Shown here: positions 1 through 6,120 of the stretch, in pieces
How positions within the stretch are numbered: the first letter of the stretch is position 1
Layout: every line of letters starts with the position of its first letter
Assembly (NCBI GenBank): GCA_019310195.1
Contig: JAFDET010000247.1
Coordinates: 1-6,120 of the forward strand
Origin: Deltaproteobacteria bacterium
GTDB taxonomy: Bacteria; Myxococcota_A; UBA9160; JAFDET01
Length of the DNA: 6,120 nt
Direction: 5' to 3'
Position numbers and translations under genes: made by a program
Notes under the pieces: generated by a model
Told to the model about the DNA's origin: nothing
Database searches by the model: none
What the model saw: only the letters and a program-made list of their open reading frames with translations

Positions 1-201
1 GGCCCCGCGGTTGGTGAAATCCCCCATGTTCGTGGTGCCGGCGCTGTCGGTTGCGTTGACGATCGTGTTGGGCGCCGGATCGCTGACGCCGTGGTTGCCG
101 AGGATGTCGATCTGGCTCGCGCCAGCGGCGGAGCTCCAAGCGAGCACGAGAGCGACGATCGGGGCGGTGAAGCAGGCGGCGCGGGGGCCGTGGGAGAGCA
201 T
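1..201 (-). CDS. Exported protein with signal peptide, 5' end only (possible choice-of-anchor-D-like surface protein)
   Basis: This gene reads leftward from an ATG at 201-199 and stays open for 67 codons to the window edge, so only the N-terminus is present. Residues 1-28 form a classic Sec signal peptide: a short basic start (His4, Arg7), a hydrophobic core (about residues 13-22, IVALVLAW), and an A-G-A site predicting cleavage between Ala28 and Ser29. The mature part starts SQIDILGNHGVSDP and is rich in Asn, Thr, Gly and Asp, typical of secreted beta-rich proteins. The IDILGN...ISD-type opening recalls the start of 'choice-of-anchor D' surface proteins of Deltaproteobacteria and relatives, but this is a weak resemblance and not a family assignment. 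The start is supported by an AGGAG motif 9 nt upstream and by C/G in nearly all third codon positions. It is divergent from the giant fusion gene starting at 531. No catalytic motif is visible and the function is unknown. Confidence 0.8.
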   Translation of the reverse strand, partial: MLSHGPRAACFTAPIVALVLAWSSAAGASQIDILGNHGVSDPAPNTIVNATDSAGTTNMGDFTNRGA

Positions 202-210
202 TGTTGTCGG

Positions 211-215
211 CTCCT
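211..215 (-). promoter_or_regulatory. Shine-Dalgarno of the leftward exported-protein gene
   Basis: On the minus strand this reads AGGAG (within AGAGGAG), 9 nt before the ATG at 201-199. This near-ideal ribosome binding site decides the start of the leftward gene. It directly precedes the spacer that overlaps a copy of the 8-nt half-site TGTCGGCT (205-212 on the plus strand). Confidence 0.75.
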
Positions 216-346
216 CTGGGTGGTGGGCCGGAGCCGGAGCGTTGCGGCCGGCCGGCCTGGGTCACACTGGGTACGTGGTCTGCCGACGGCCGGTGTGGCA
301 GCTCCACGAGCCCGCGGGCGAAAAAAGCCCTTATTGGACGCGCGTT

Positions 347-362
347 TGTCGGCTAGCCGACA
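347..362. promoter_or_regulatory. Perfect 16-bp palindrome, candidate operator
   Basis: The sequence TGTCGGCTAGCCGACA is a perfect inverted repeat without spacer. It lies roughly mid-way between the two divergent starts, as expected for a dimeric regulator site controlling one or both genes. The half-site TGTCGGCT recurs at 205-212 beside the ribosome binding site of the leftward gene. I do not recognise the cognate regulator family, and no regulator gene is in the window. Treating it as an operator is inference from symmetry and position only. Confidence 0.35.
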
Positions 363-517
363 CTTGTGGCCGTCGTGGGCCCCGGCCGGCCATCGGATGC
401 TCGACTCCCTTGGGCTCGGGCCTGAAGCCCCCGCGCGGCTGGACCGTCGGCACGCCGTCCGCTACTCGTCAGCCGCGCCGCGGTCCGCTGTGGCCCGGCG
501 GAAATCCCGGAAATCCT

Positions 518-530
518 GAGAGAAAAGAGG
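518..530 (+). promoter_or_regulatory. Purine-rich ribosome binding region of the giant fusion gene
   Basis: The purine run GAGAGAAAAGAGG directly precedes the ATG at 531. Its GAGAG (518-522) sits 8 nt from the start codon, a normal spacing, although the match to the anti-Shine-Dalgarno is only moderate. This supports 531 as the start over the downstream GTG at 682, which has no purine-rich element in front of it. Confidence 0.5.
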
Positions 531-681
531 ATGATCGGCGACAACCCCCTCCCGCTGGTCTCCTCCTGGCGCGGCCGCAAGCGGCGGCCGCAGGCCGCTG
601 CCCAGCTTCAGGAAGGCTGGGTCCTCGCCAACCACATCCTGGTCTCCTTCCACGCCGCCTTCATCTCGTCCGTGCTGGCAG
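531..681 (+). other. N-terminal 50 codons of the fusion, separated from the main frame by a frameshift
   Basis: From the ATG at 531 the codons end almost uniformly in C or G up to about 680, exactly like the downstream gene. After that this frame loses the bias while the frame of 682 gains it. The encoded 50 residues have a basic stretch (RGRKRR, residues 14-19) followed by a hydrophobic run (about residues 30-50, ending HAAFISSVLA) that would continue smoothly into VLEFIFVSAETVV of the main frame. Removing one G near 681, or the 10 bp 672-681, restores a single frame. The basic-then-hydrophobic layout fits a cytoplasmic N-terminus leading into a membrane helix. The alternative is a GTG start at 682 with 531-681 non-coding, which the codon bias argues against. 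Confidence 0.6.
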
Positions 682-3600
682 GTGCTGGAGTTCATCTTCG
701 TCAGCGCGGAGACGGTCGTCTCCGCCCTCTTCGTCTACCTCACCTTCCACGTCGCGGTCGCCTTCCACGAGCTCGGACACTTCCTCACGGCGGCGCGGCT
801 CAACGCGCTCAACGAGTCGATCGCCGGAGAGGTCCAGGCGGGGCTCGCACGGGGCGGGCTGGGGCGCTGGCTCTACCTGCTGCGCGTGTTCGCGCTCGCG
901 CCCTGGGGGCGAGCCACGGGCATCAAGCGCGAGGGCCTCAACTTCTACCCGGACGCGCCCTACAACCTGGCGGTGGCCGCTGCCGGGCCGCGCCTCAGCC
1001 GCAACGTGGCGATGTGCGCGCTGCCGCCGGCCATCGTCCTGCTCGCCGTGGGCCTGCTGGCGCCGTCGGTCGCCGCCGTCTACGTCGGCCGCTTGCTGCT
1101 GGGCATCGGCATCGTCACCGGCCTCGACTTCCTGATCGCGGATCCCGGCAAGTACCGCGAGTTCAAGGAGCGCGAGCAGAAGGCCAAGGACGCGGCCGCT
1201 GCGTTGGCGCCCGCCGAGGGCTGGCTGGCGCGGGCGCCGGAGAGGAAGCAGCACCTGATCGATCGCCGCATGCAGGAGGTCCTCCATCCGAACCTCGGAC
1301 CCGTGCGCGCGCCCTGGCAGTTCCGCAACTGCGGCATGGGCGGCCGTCACACCGAGAAGGAGTATCCGGAGTCCAACATCAGCATGCAGGAGGCGATGTT
1401 CCTGATCCTGGGCGCCCGCGACTACCTGGACGCCCAGGAGATGACCGTCGCGCTGCAGACCCGGCTCAAGGAGATCATCGAGAACTCGGAAGGCTGCCGG
1501 GTGATGGGAATCGGGCTCGAGGGCGGACTGGCGCCCTACATCGACCCGGGTGACTACCCGCTTCCCGAGGTGCGCCTGTGGGTCATGATGAAGCAGGCCA
1601 TCGAAGAGTGCGGCTACCGGCCCGGTGAGGACGTGGCCATCGCCCTGGACCCGGCGATGACCGAACTGGAGATCGCCTATCGCGAGGAGTTCGGCGTTCC
1701 GGACAGTGTCGGCATGTACCTGTGCTGGCGCGACGAACGCAATACGGTGCTCGATCGCGACGGTATCCTGGCGCTCTTCGACCGCGCTGTCCGCGAGTTC
1801 GAGGTGCCGGTGCTGTCGATCGAAGACGGCTTCTCGGAAGACGACCACGAGGGCTGGAGGCGCCTCAACGAAGAGCAGGGCGAACGGCTCCTGGTCGTGG
1901 GCGACGACCTGGTCACCACCAACGACGCCACCATCGAGCACGCCGCGGATCGCGGGCTGGTCAACTCCGCGCTGATCAAGGCGAACCAGATCGGCACCCT
2001 CCACGAGACGCTTCTGGCCATGCTGGTCGCGTTGGGAAAGGGCTTGACGCTCGTCATCTCGCATCGCTCCAAGAGCCCCAACGACGACATGGAGGCGCAC
2101 ATTGCGCTGGCGACCAACGCCCTGGGCCTCAAGGCCGGCGGCGGTGCCAACACCGAGCGGCTGGTCAAGTACCACGCTGTGGCGACGCGGATCGCCGAAG
2201 TGGAACGCGGGGGATCCGGCGCGGGGCCGATCGGCGGCGCAGCGACGGTGGAGGATCTCTTCGCCAGCGAGGAGCCCACCAACGCAGGCGTGCCGACGGT
2301 GGGTGTCGAGCTGCGCGCGCGGCTTTTCAACGGCGAGGCCACGCTGGCCTTCCACGGCGCCACACCCCTGGGCACCTCGGCCGGCACCGGCGAGGCCGTC
2401 CACCTGGTGGACGGCGTGTTCCCGGGCGCCGAGCACCCCGAGGTGCTGGGTTCCCACCGGGCGCTGCTGGACGAGGTGGAGGCCGGGGTCTTCGCCTTCC
2501 GCAGCGAAGTCACGCCGGCGCAAGTGCAGGAGCTCGGCGACGACGATCTCAGCGATCTCTTCGCTCGGACGCGGCGCTACCAGGGCAAGGGCTGCCTCAA
2601 CGCGGTGGACAACGTGCGCGAGGTCATCGCCCCGTACTTCCGCGGCCGCGATCTCGCGCACGCGTCGATCCTCGACCTCGATCGCGCCTTGCTCCAGCTC
2701 GAGCGGCGCACGGCGGAGCGCCGCGGACGGCTGGCGCCGGATGCGGAAGCCGACGAGAGGGTCGCCGTGATGCAGCGCAAGGCGAACCTGGGCATGAACG
2801 CCGTGCTCTCGGTCTCGCTGGCCGCGGCCCGTGCCGTCGCCTACGTGCGCGGCCTCGAGCTGTGGGAGCTGCTGCGCGAAGAGATGGTGGACATCATCGA
2901 GCGGCTGGCCAACGCCCACGGCACGCACATCGAGGGCAGCCGCTTCGAGGACTACGTAGCCGCGCTGCGCCAGGTCTCCGACGAGCTGGCGCGCAAGGAA
3001 ATCCCGCTCTACGGGGAGCTGCGCCAGCTCACCCGCGTCTACGACGATCCCCAGCTCTCGCCTCCCTCCTACCTGCCCAAGTCCCGGCCCGCCGAGCGCC
3101 GCGCCGAGACGGGTGCCGGGCTGCGGGCCGTGAAGCCGGCGGCTCCCGGCGGTGCTTCCGAAGCCGAGGTTCCGCGTTCGGCCCCACGAACGGCGCTCTC
3201 GCAGGCCCAGCAGAAGGGGCTGCGGGAAGTGAGTCTCGCGTTGCAGCGGGCCTTCGTTCGGAGTGACGACGCGGCGCAACGCCGCCAGGCGCTGCGCCAC
3301 TACATCCGCTTCCGGACCGAGACCTGGAAGGCCGTGCGGCCCTTCGAGATCGTGAACGACCGGATCGTGGTCGATGGCGAGCGGCTGATGGTTCCCTACC
3401 TGGCCGGGGACGATCTGCTCGTGCACTTCGTGCAGGGCGACGAGGTGACCCTCGAGCGCCGGCCCATCGCACCCGGGGCCATCCTCAGCGACGCCCGGCT
3501 GGCCGAGATGCTCGGCGTTCAGGGCCGCGTGATCGACCTCGAGGACGACCTCTACGGCTACGAGGTCGAGTCGGTTCCCGAGGGCCGCGTCGCCCGCGTG

Positions 3601-6120
3601 CGAGACATGGTCACCCTGCTGCGGGAGTTGGAAACCTCGCCCAACTACTACCGGGCGGCCGTCTACCTGCGGACCCTGGTGGTGCGCCTGTGCGGGAAGT
3701 CGTTCTCCGGTTTCCTGGGCGCCAAGAACCTGCGCCCGGAGGTGAGCCAGCTCGACGCCGAGATCGTCAAGGTTCTGGACGGGCCGTTCGCGGACCGCCT
3801 GAAGCTTCCCATGCGCGTGCTGGTCCGCCACGTCTCCGCGCTGCTGCTGCGGCCCAACCTGATCGACCAGGTCTGGAGCGACGCCATCGACCTGGCCGAA
3901 GTCCACGTCCGGGGCAGCCGCATTGCCAACGAGCTACGCCGCAGCAGCCACCACGCGCTCGGCGCACAGACCCTGGCGCTGGCCGGCGCCTACCACGGCT
4001 ACCTCGAGAGCGGGAGCGCCGGCGCCCTGGCCGAGCTGGGTGTCGACTCGGTCTCGGAGGCCGACGAGGCCGCGCGCCGCAGCAGCGCGGCCCGCAACCT
4101 GGTGGAGCGGATCCTGCGCAACCTCGAGAAGCTGCTCGGCCGCTCCGAGATCGTGGATCGCATCCGCGAGTGGCAGGACGCCTACGCGGCGGCCCTGGTC
4201 CGCTGCGAGTTCGGCACCGGCCTCGACGAGGAGCTGGACGCGATCGTCAGCGGCGGCATCCAGGCCCGGAACCGCTGGGTCTTCCGCCACCACGTGCGGA
4301 TCCTGGTGAGGAAGGCCGAAGAGGTGGCCGCGCTGCTTCCGGACTCCGGGCTGGAAGGCGAGCTGCGCGAGCTCGAGGAGCTGGATCCGGCCGCTGACGA
4401 CTTCGACGCCCCGAACGCCGAGCAGGCGCTGCGGAGCGTGGTCGAGCGACTGGACGCCGCCCTGCGCGCGCGCTGCCTGGAATCGCTCTACACGGAGTTG
4501 GACGCCGTGCTCGCCGACCACGGTCGCGGTGCGTTCCTGGGCGCCGTCCGGGGAGCCGCGCGGCTGCGCGGGCACGTGGAGGCGCTCATCGAAGAGCGCG
4601 GGTTCCGCGAGCAGCGCTACCTGCTCTACCAGCTCGACTGCCTGCTCGAAGAGATGGGCTACCTGTCGGTGCGCCACATCGCCGGCTCCTACCAGGAGCG
4701 TGGCGTGCTGCTCGACGAGTGCTTCGAGCTGGTCCGCATCTCGGCCGGGAACCTGGTGCATGGGGGGCTCCGCTCCGACGCACTCTGCGAGCTGACGGGA
4801 ATGCTGCGGACGGCGGGCCGCAGCGATGCGGAGCTGCTCAACATCCTGGACGCAGTTCAGGACTGCTACCACCAGGTCTTGCAGCGCAACAGCCTCTCGT
4901 TCGAGGCGCTGGGACAGCTGCTGGAGCTCTCGCCCGACGACCTGCGCATCGTGCTGGCCAACCTGCAGCGCTACCTGCACGATCTCAACAACATCGTCTA
5001 CCTCTGCGACCTGGCGAAGTCGCACGTGGTCGCACGCATCGAGGGCGGTTCGGACGCGGCCGCCCAGCGGGATGGAGCGCCCGAGCTCGCGCCGTACGAC
5101 GTCCTTCATCTTTCCCACGGCGATGAGATCGAGGCGCGTCTTGCGGATTCCGACGCTGTGCTGCGCGAGCGCTACGGGGCCAAGGGCAGCGGGCTGATCC
5201 GCATCAGCCACGCGGGCATCCCGACGCGAGACGGCTTCGTGGTGCCGGCGGATCTGGGCAAGTCCGGGATCCTCGACGACGCCGGCGAACGGCTCAAGGA
5301 GGAGCTCGAGGCGCACCTGGAGATCCTGGAGCACGACATCGCGCGCCGCGAGGGCCGTCGCCTGCGCTTCGGCGACCCCCAGAACCCGCTGCTGCTGGCG
5401 GTGCGCGGCGGATCGGTGTTCTCGATGCCGGGCATCCTCTCCACGATCGTCTTCGTCGGGATTCTCGATGCCGGGCATCCTCTCCACGATCGTCTTCGTC
5501 GGGATGGACGACGCGGTGGTCAAGTCCCTGGCCGCGGAGGACCCCTGGTACGCCTACGACAGCTACCGGCGCTTCCTCACCTCCTGGGGTGGCGCGGTGC
5601 TGGGGGTGGATCTGGAGCGCTTCGACCTGGTGGAGCAGGCCAAGCGCAGCCACGGCGTCCGCTACAAGAACGATCTTCCCTGGGAAGCGATGCAGGAGGT
5701 CGTCGAAAGCTGCAAGACGATCCTGCGCGACCAGGGCTCGGGCGATCTCCTCGACGAGGTACTGGGCGACCCCAAGCGTCAGCTGATGACCGCCGTGCGC
5801 GGCGTGCTGGCAGGCTGGGATTCGGATCGGACCCTGCGCTACCGGGCGATCAATGGACTTGCAGACAGCTGGAACACCGCGGTGATCGTCCAGCACATGG
5901 CCTCCGGGAACCGTGGCAACGCCGAGATCGAAGAGGGCATGGACGAGACCACCTGCTCCCTCACCGGCGTGATCCCCCACACCATGGTGACGCGACTCGG
6001 TATGCGCCGGCTCACGGGTGACATCAAGTTCTCGGCCTCGGGCGACGACCTGGTGGGCGGGCTGACCGCGGCGGATTCCTTCGAGCCCATCGATCGGCTG
6101 CGCAGCCTGACGCCCATGCT
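531..6120 (+). CDS. Giant fusion: M50-like membrane domain, circularly permuted enolase, helical region, PPDK ATP-grasp domain; frameshifted twice, 3' end missing
   Basis: One gene fills the rest of the window. The pieces are 531-680 (frame of 531), 682-5461 (frame of 682) and 5462-6120 (frame of 5462). Joined after removing one extra base near 681 and one 43-bp repeat unit, they give about 1,848 residues, still open. Numbering below counts the GTG at 682 as residue 1. Order: HELGH membrane domain (1 to about 160); enolase barrel (205-508); Gly-rich linker (509-531); enolase N-terminal-type domain (532-735); unassigned mostly helical region (736-1470); PPDK_N domain (1472 onward, continuing in the shifted frame). 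Codon bias and homology support all three pieces. Known of the families: enolase interconverts 2-phosphoglycerate and phosphoenolpyruvate; PPDK_N binds ATP; M50 enzymes are intramembrane zinc proteases. Inferred: a membrane-tethered PEP enzyme. Read literally, the 682 frame runs to a stop at 6019-6021, but everything after about 5461 in it is out of frame. Whether the copy is functional depends on whether the frameshifts are real. Confidence 0.8.
682..1161 (+). other. Site-2-protease (M50)-like membrane domain
   Basis: In residues counted from 682, a hydrophobic segment (about 3-28) leads into the zinc-protease motif HELGH at 29-33 (766-780). Next come NLAVAAAGP at 95-103, matching the conserved 'A-x-AGP' element of M50 proteases, and hydrophobic segments at about 108-132 and 134-153. 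The pair Leu148-Asp149 could supply the third zinc ligand, as in the LDG motif of the family, but the usual N-x-x-P-x-x-x-LDG context is degenerate here (VTGLDF). M50 enzymes cut substrates within the membrane. A protease or a purely anchoring role are both possible. The domain ends in a charged segment (KYREFKEREQKAKD, from 157) that leads to the enolase part. Confidence 0.65.
1290..2205 (+). other. Enolase catalytic barrel domain, placed before its N-terminal domain
   Basis: Residues about 204-508 (counted from 682) align with the C-terminal barrel of enolase. Against yeast enolase numbering, the active-site set is present: His223 (His159) in GGRH; Glu237 (Glu168) in MQEAM; Glu280 (Glu211) in GLEGGLAP; magnesium ligands Asp323 (Asp246) in ALDPAMTE, Glu381 (Glu295) in SIEDGF and Asp408 (Asp320) in VGDDLVTTN; catalytic Lys433 (Lys345) in LIKANQIGTL; His461 and Ser463 (His373, Ser375) in ISHRS; and Lys484 (Lys396) in GLKAGG. 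This is too complete for a decayed domain and suggests dehydration of 2-phosphoglycerate or a close analogue. Oddities are GLEGG for the usual GDEGG, and SKSPNDD for the usual SGETED after the catalytic HRS. Confidence 0.85.
2275..2886 (+). other. Enolase N-terminal-type (capping) domain, C-terminal to the barrel
   Basis: Residues about 532-735 match the small N-terminal domain of enolase. VPTVGVELRARL corresponds to the opening 'NPTVEVEV' strand. PLGTSAGTGEAVHLVDG (562-578) corresponds to 'PSGASTG..EA.ELRDG', with Ser566 at the position of the metal-binding mobile-loop Ser39. YQGKGCLNAVDNVREVIAP (633-651) corresponds to 'YLGKGV..AV.NVN..IAP', and LGMNAVLSVSLAAARAVA (703-720) to 'GANAILAVSLA.A.AAA'. 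The domain is joined to the preceding barrel by a Gly/Ala-rich linker (about 509-531). In ordinary enolases it precedes the barrel, so the order here is a circular permutation. An insert of charged residues (about 671-700) replaces the usual short 'LDGT.NKS.' turn. Confidence 0.8.
2887..5094 (+). other. Long unassigned, mostly helical region of the fusion
   Basis: Residues about 736-1471 show no family I recognise. Visible parts are: an amphipathic helical start (736-785); a Pro/Ala/Arg-rich, probably disordered linker (about 790-845); a helical stretch (846-885); a beta-prone segment (about 885-945) with RIVVDGERLMVPYL and DDLLVHFVQGDEVTLERR; then over 500 residues rich in Leu, Arg, Glu and Ala in heptad-like patterns (for example LVERILRNLEKLLGRSE and LQRYLHDLNNIVYLCDLA). 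No internal sequence repeat is obvious by eye. Its position before the PPDK_N domain suggests a structural scaffold or partner-binding region. The frame and codon bias are continuous throughout, so this is real coding sequence. Confidence 0.55.
5419..5505. repeat. Exact 43-bp tandem duplication that shifts the reading frame
   Basis: The unit beginning TTCTCGATGCCGGGCATCCT at 5419 is repeated without mismatch from 5462; 44 bases match at a period of 43 (5419-5462 against 5462-5505). Both copies encode FSMPGILSTIVFVG, the first in the frame of 682 and the second in the frame shifted by one. Because 43 is not a multiple of three, the duplication breaks the conserved PPDK_N domain. Deleting one unit gives VFVG-MDDAVV, as expected from homologues. 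Confidence 0.95.
5468..6120 (+). CDS. Downstream frame of the fusion: C-terminal half of the PPDK_N domain, 3' end missing
   Basis: This is the reading frame that carries the PPDK_N homology after the duplication. The first ATG in it lies at 5468, inside the second repeat copy, and the frame is open to the window end. An automatic gene caller would report it as a separate overlapping gene. Its protein begins MPGILSTIVFVGMDDAVV and continues with the dikinase motifs described for the whole domain. It has no ribosome binding site of its own: the region before it is the duplicated coding sequence. It also starts in the middle of a conserved domain, so I read it as the broken-off continuation of the giant gene, not as an independent gene. 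Confidence 0.75.
   Translation, partial: MPGILSTIVFVGMDDAVVKSLAAEDPWYAYDSYRRFLTSWGGAVLGVDLERFDLVEQAKRSHGVRYKNDLPWEAMQEVVESCKTILRDQGSGDLLDEVLGDPKRQLMTAVRGVLAGWDSDRTLRYRAINGLADSWNTAVIVQHMASGNRGNAEIEEGMDETTCSLTGVIPHTMVTRLGMRRLTGDIKFSASGDDLVGGLTAADSFEPIDRLRSLTPM

Larger units (their letters stand above)
202..530. other. Divergent intergenic region, no gene seen
   Basis: About 330 bases separate the two divergent genes. Reading frames cross it on both strands, but none shows the codon bias of the flanking genes. It should hold the promoters of both genes. The only noticeably AT-richer patch is about 320-336 (an A6 run followed by CCCTTATTGG), but I cannot assign convincing -35/-10 boxes on either strand. 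It contains the 16-bp palindrome at 347-362 and several short GC palindromes such as GCCCGCGGGC at 310-319, which are expected by chance at this base composition. No tRNA, riboswitch or strong intrinsic terminator is evident. Confidence 0.6.
5095..6120 (+). other. PPDK_N ('PEP/pyruvate-binding') ATP-grasp domain, interrupted by a frameshift and cut by the window edge
   Basis: The domain starts at about residue 1472 (YDVLHLSHGD). It contains GAKGSGL (1499-1505) where pyruvate phosphate dikinase has 'GGKGANL', then FGDPQNPLLLAVRGG (about 1563-1577) for 'FGDP.NPLL.SVRSGA', with Arg1575 at the ATP-binding arginine, and FSMPGILSTIVFVG for 'VSMPGMMDTVLNLG'. After the 43-bp duplication the homology resumes in the frame of 5462: MDDAVV, YDSYRRFL (5555-5578), NTAVIVQHMASGN (5873-5911) and LTGVI (5960-5974), all in PPDK order. 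The frame stays open to 6120. In characterised PPDK this module binds ATP; the phosphohistidine and PEP-binding barrel domains would lie further downstream. No phosphohistidine swivel motif is in the window. Confidence 0.85.

Noticed and set aside
316..335. GGGC-GAAAAAA-GCCC hairpin followed by TTATT as an intrinsic terminator
   Set aside because: The stem is only 4 bp and the T-run is short and interrupted. It lies upstream of both divergent genes, where a terminator is not expected.
682..684. GTG at 682 as the true start of the giant gene
   Set aside because: No purine-rich ribosome binding element precedes it, and 150 bases upstream in the frame of the ATG at 531 carry the same strong coding bias. 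It is kept as an alternative, since the frameshift could be misread.
11..1135. A 374-codon plus-strand frame crossing the left gene, the intergenic region and the M50 domain
   Set aside because: It runs antisense to the signal-peptide gene and then out of frame with the HELGH domain; the product is low-complexity Arg/Ser/Pro-rich sequence.
661..3906. A 1,081-codon open frame on the minus strand opposite the fusion gene
   Set aside because: It is antisense to sequence with clear M50 and enolase homology, and its protein shows no recognisable fold and an excess of His, Arg, Gln and Val. Long antisense frames are a known by-product of strong G/C third-position bias.
5419..5505. Programmed ribosomal frameshift as an explanation of the frame change
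   Set aside because: No slippery heptamer is needed or seen. The frame change is fully explained by the exact 43-bp duplication, and programmed slippage would not duplicate the conserved FSMPGILSTIVFVG segment.
3934..5523. A 529-codon open frame on the minus strand opposite the helical and PPDK_N regions
   Set aside because: Same reason: it mirrors a well-supported plus-strand coding frame and has no recognisable motif.
5462..6021. The end of the 682 frame after the duplication, as a genuine C-terminus ending at the stop 6019-6021
   Set aside because: The translated tail is Arg/Gly-rich without homology, while PPDK_N homology continues in the shifted frame over the same bases.

Overview
The window comes from a GC-rich bacterial genome: G or C fills most third codon positions in the coding stretches. 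The leader and signal peptide of the left-hand gene, together with a giant multidomain protein, suggest a Gram-negative lineage such as Myxococcota/Deltaproteobacteria, Planctomycetota or a related metagenomic group. The sequence alone does not settle the phylum.

Layout: (1) Positions 1-201, minus strand, hold the 5' end of a gene for an exported protein, with a clear Shine-Dalgarno and signal peptide, running off the left edge. (2) Positions 202-530 are a divergent intergenic region with no gene seen; it contains a perfect 16-bp palindrome whose half-site recurs next to the ribosome binding site of the left gene. (3) From 531 to the right edge, plus strand, there is essentially one giant gene. 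Its protein order is: a membrane segment with a site-2-protease-like HELGH motif; an enolase whose catalytic barrel comes BEFORE its N-terminal-type capping domain, i.e. circularly permuted, with the active-site residues I can align all retained; about 730 residues of mostly helical sequence I cannot assign; and the ATP-grasp (PPDK_N, 'PEP/pyruvate-binding') domain of pyruvate phosphate dikinase, still open at the right edge.

As given, the gene is not one continuous frame. Codon bias and homology show two breaks of the same sign: one near 672-690, and one at 5419-5505 where an exact 43-bp tandem duplication shifts the frame. Correcting both gives a protein of about 1,848 residues that is still open at the right edge. 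The duplication may be an assembly error or a real inactivating mutation; the sequence cannot decide.

The combination links a membrane protease-like anchor, an enzyme that would make phosphoenolpyruvate from 2-phosphoglycerate, and a dikinase nucleotide-binding module. I know of no described system with this architecture, and it is the main item of interest here.
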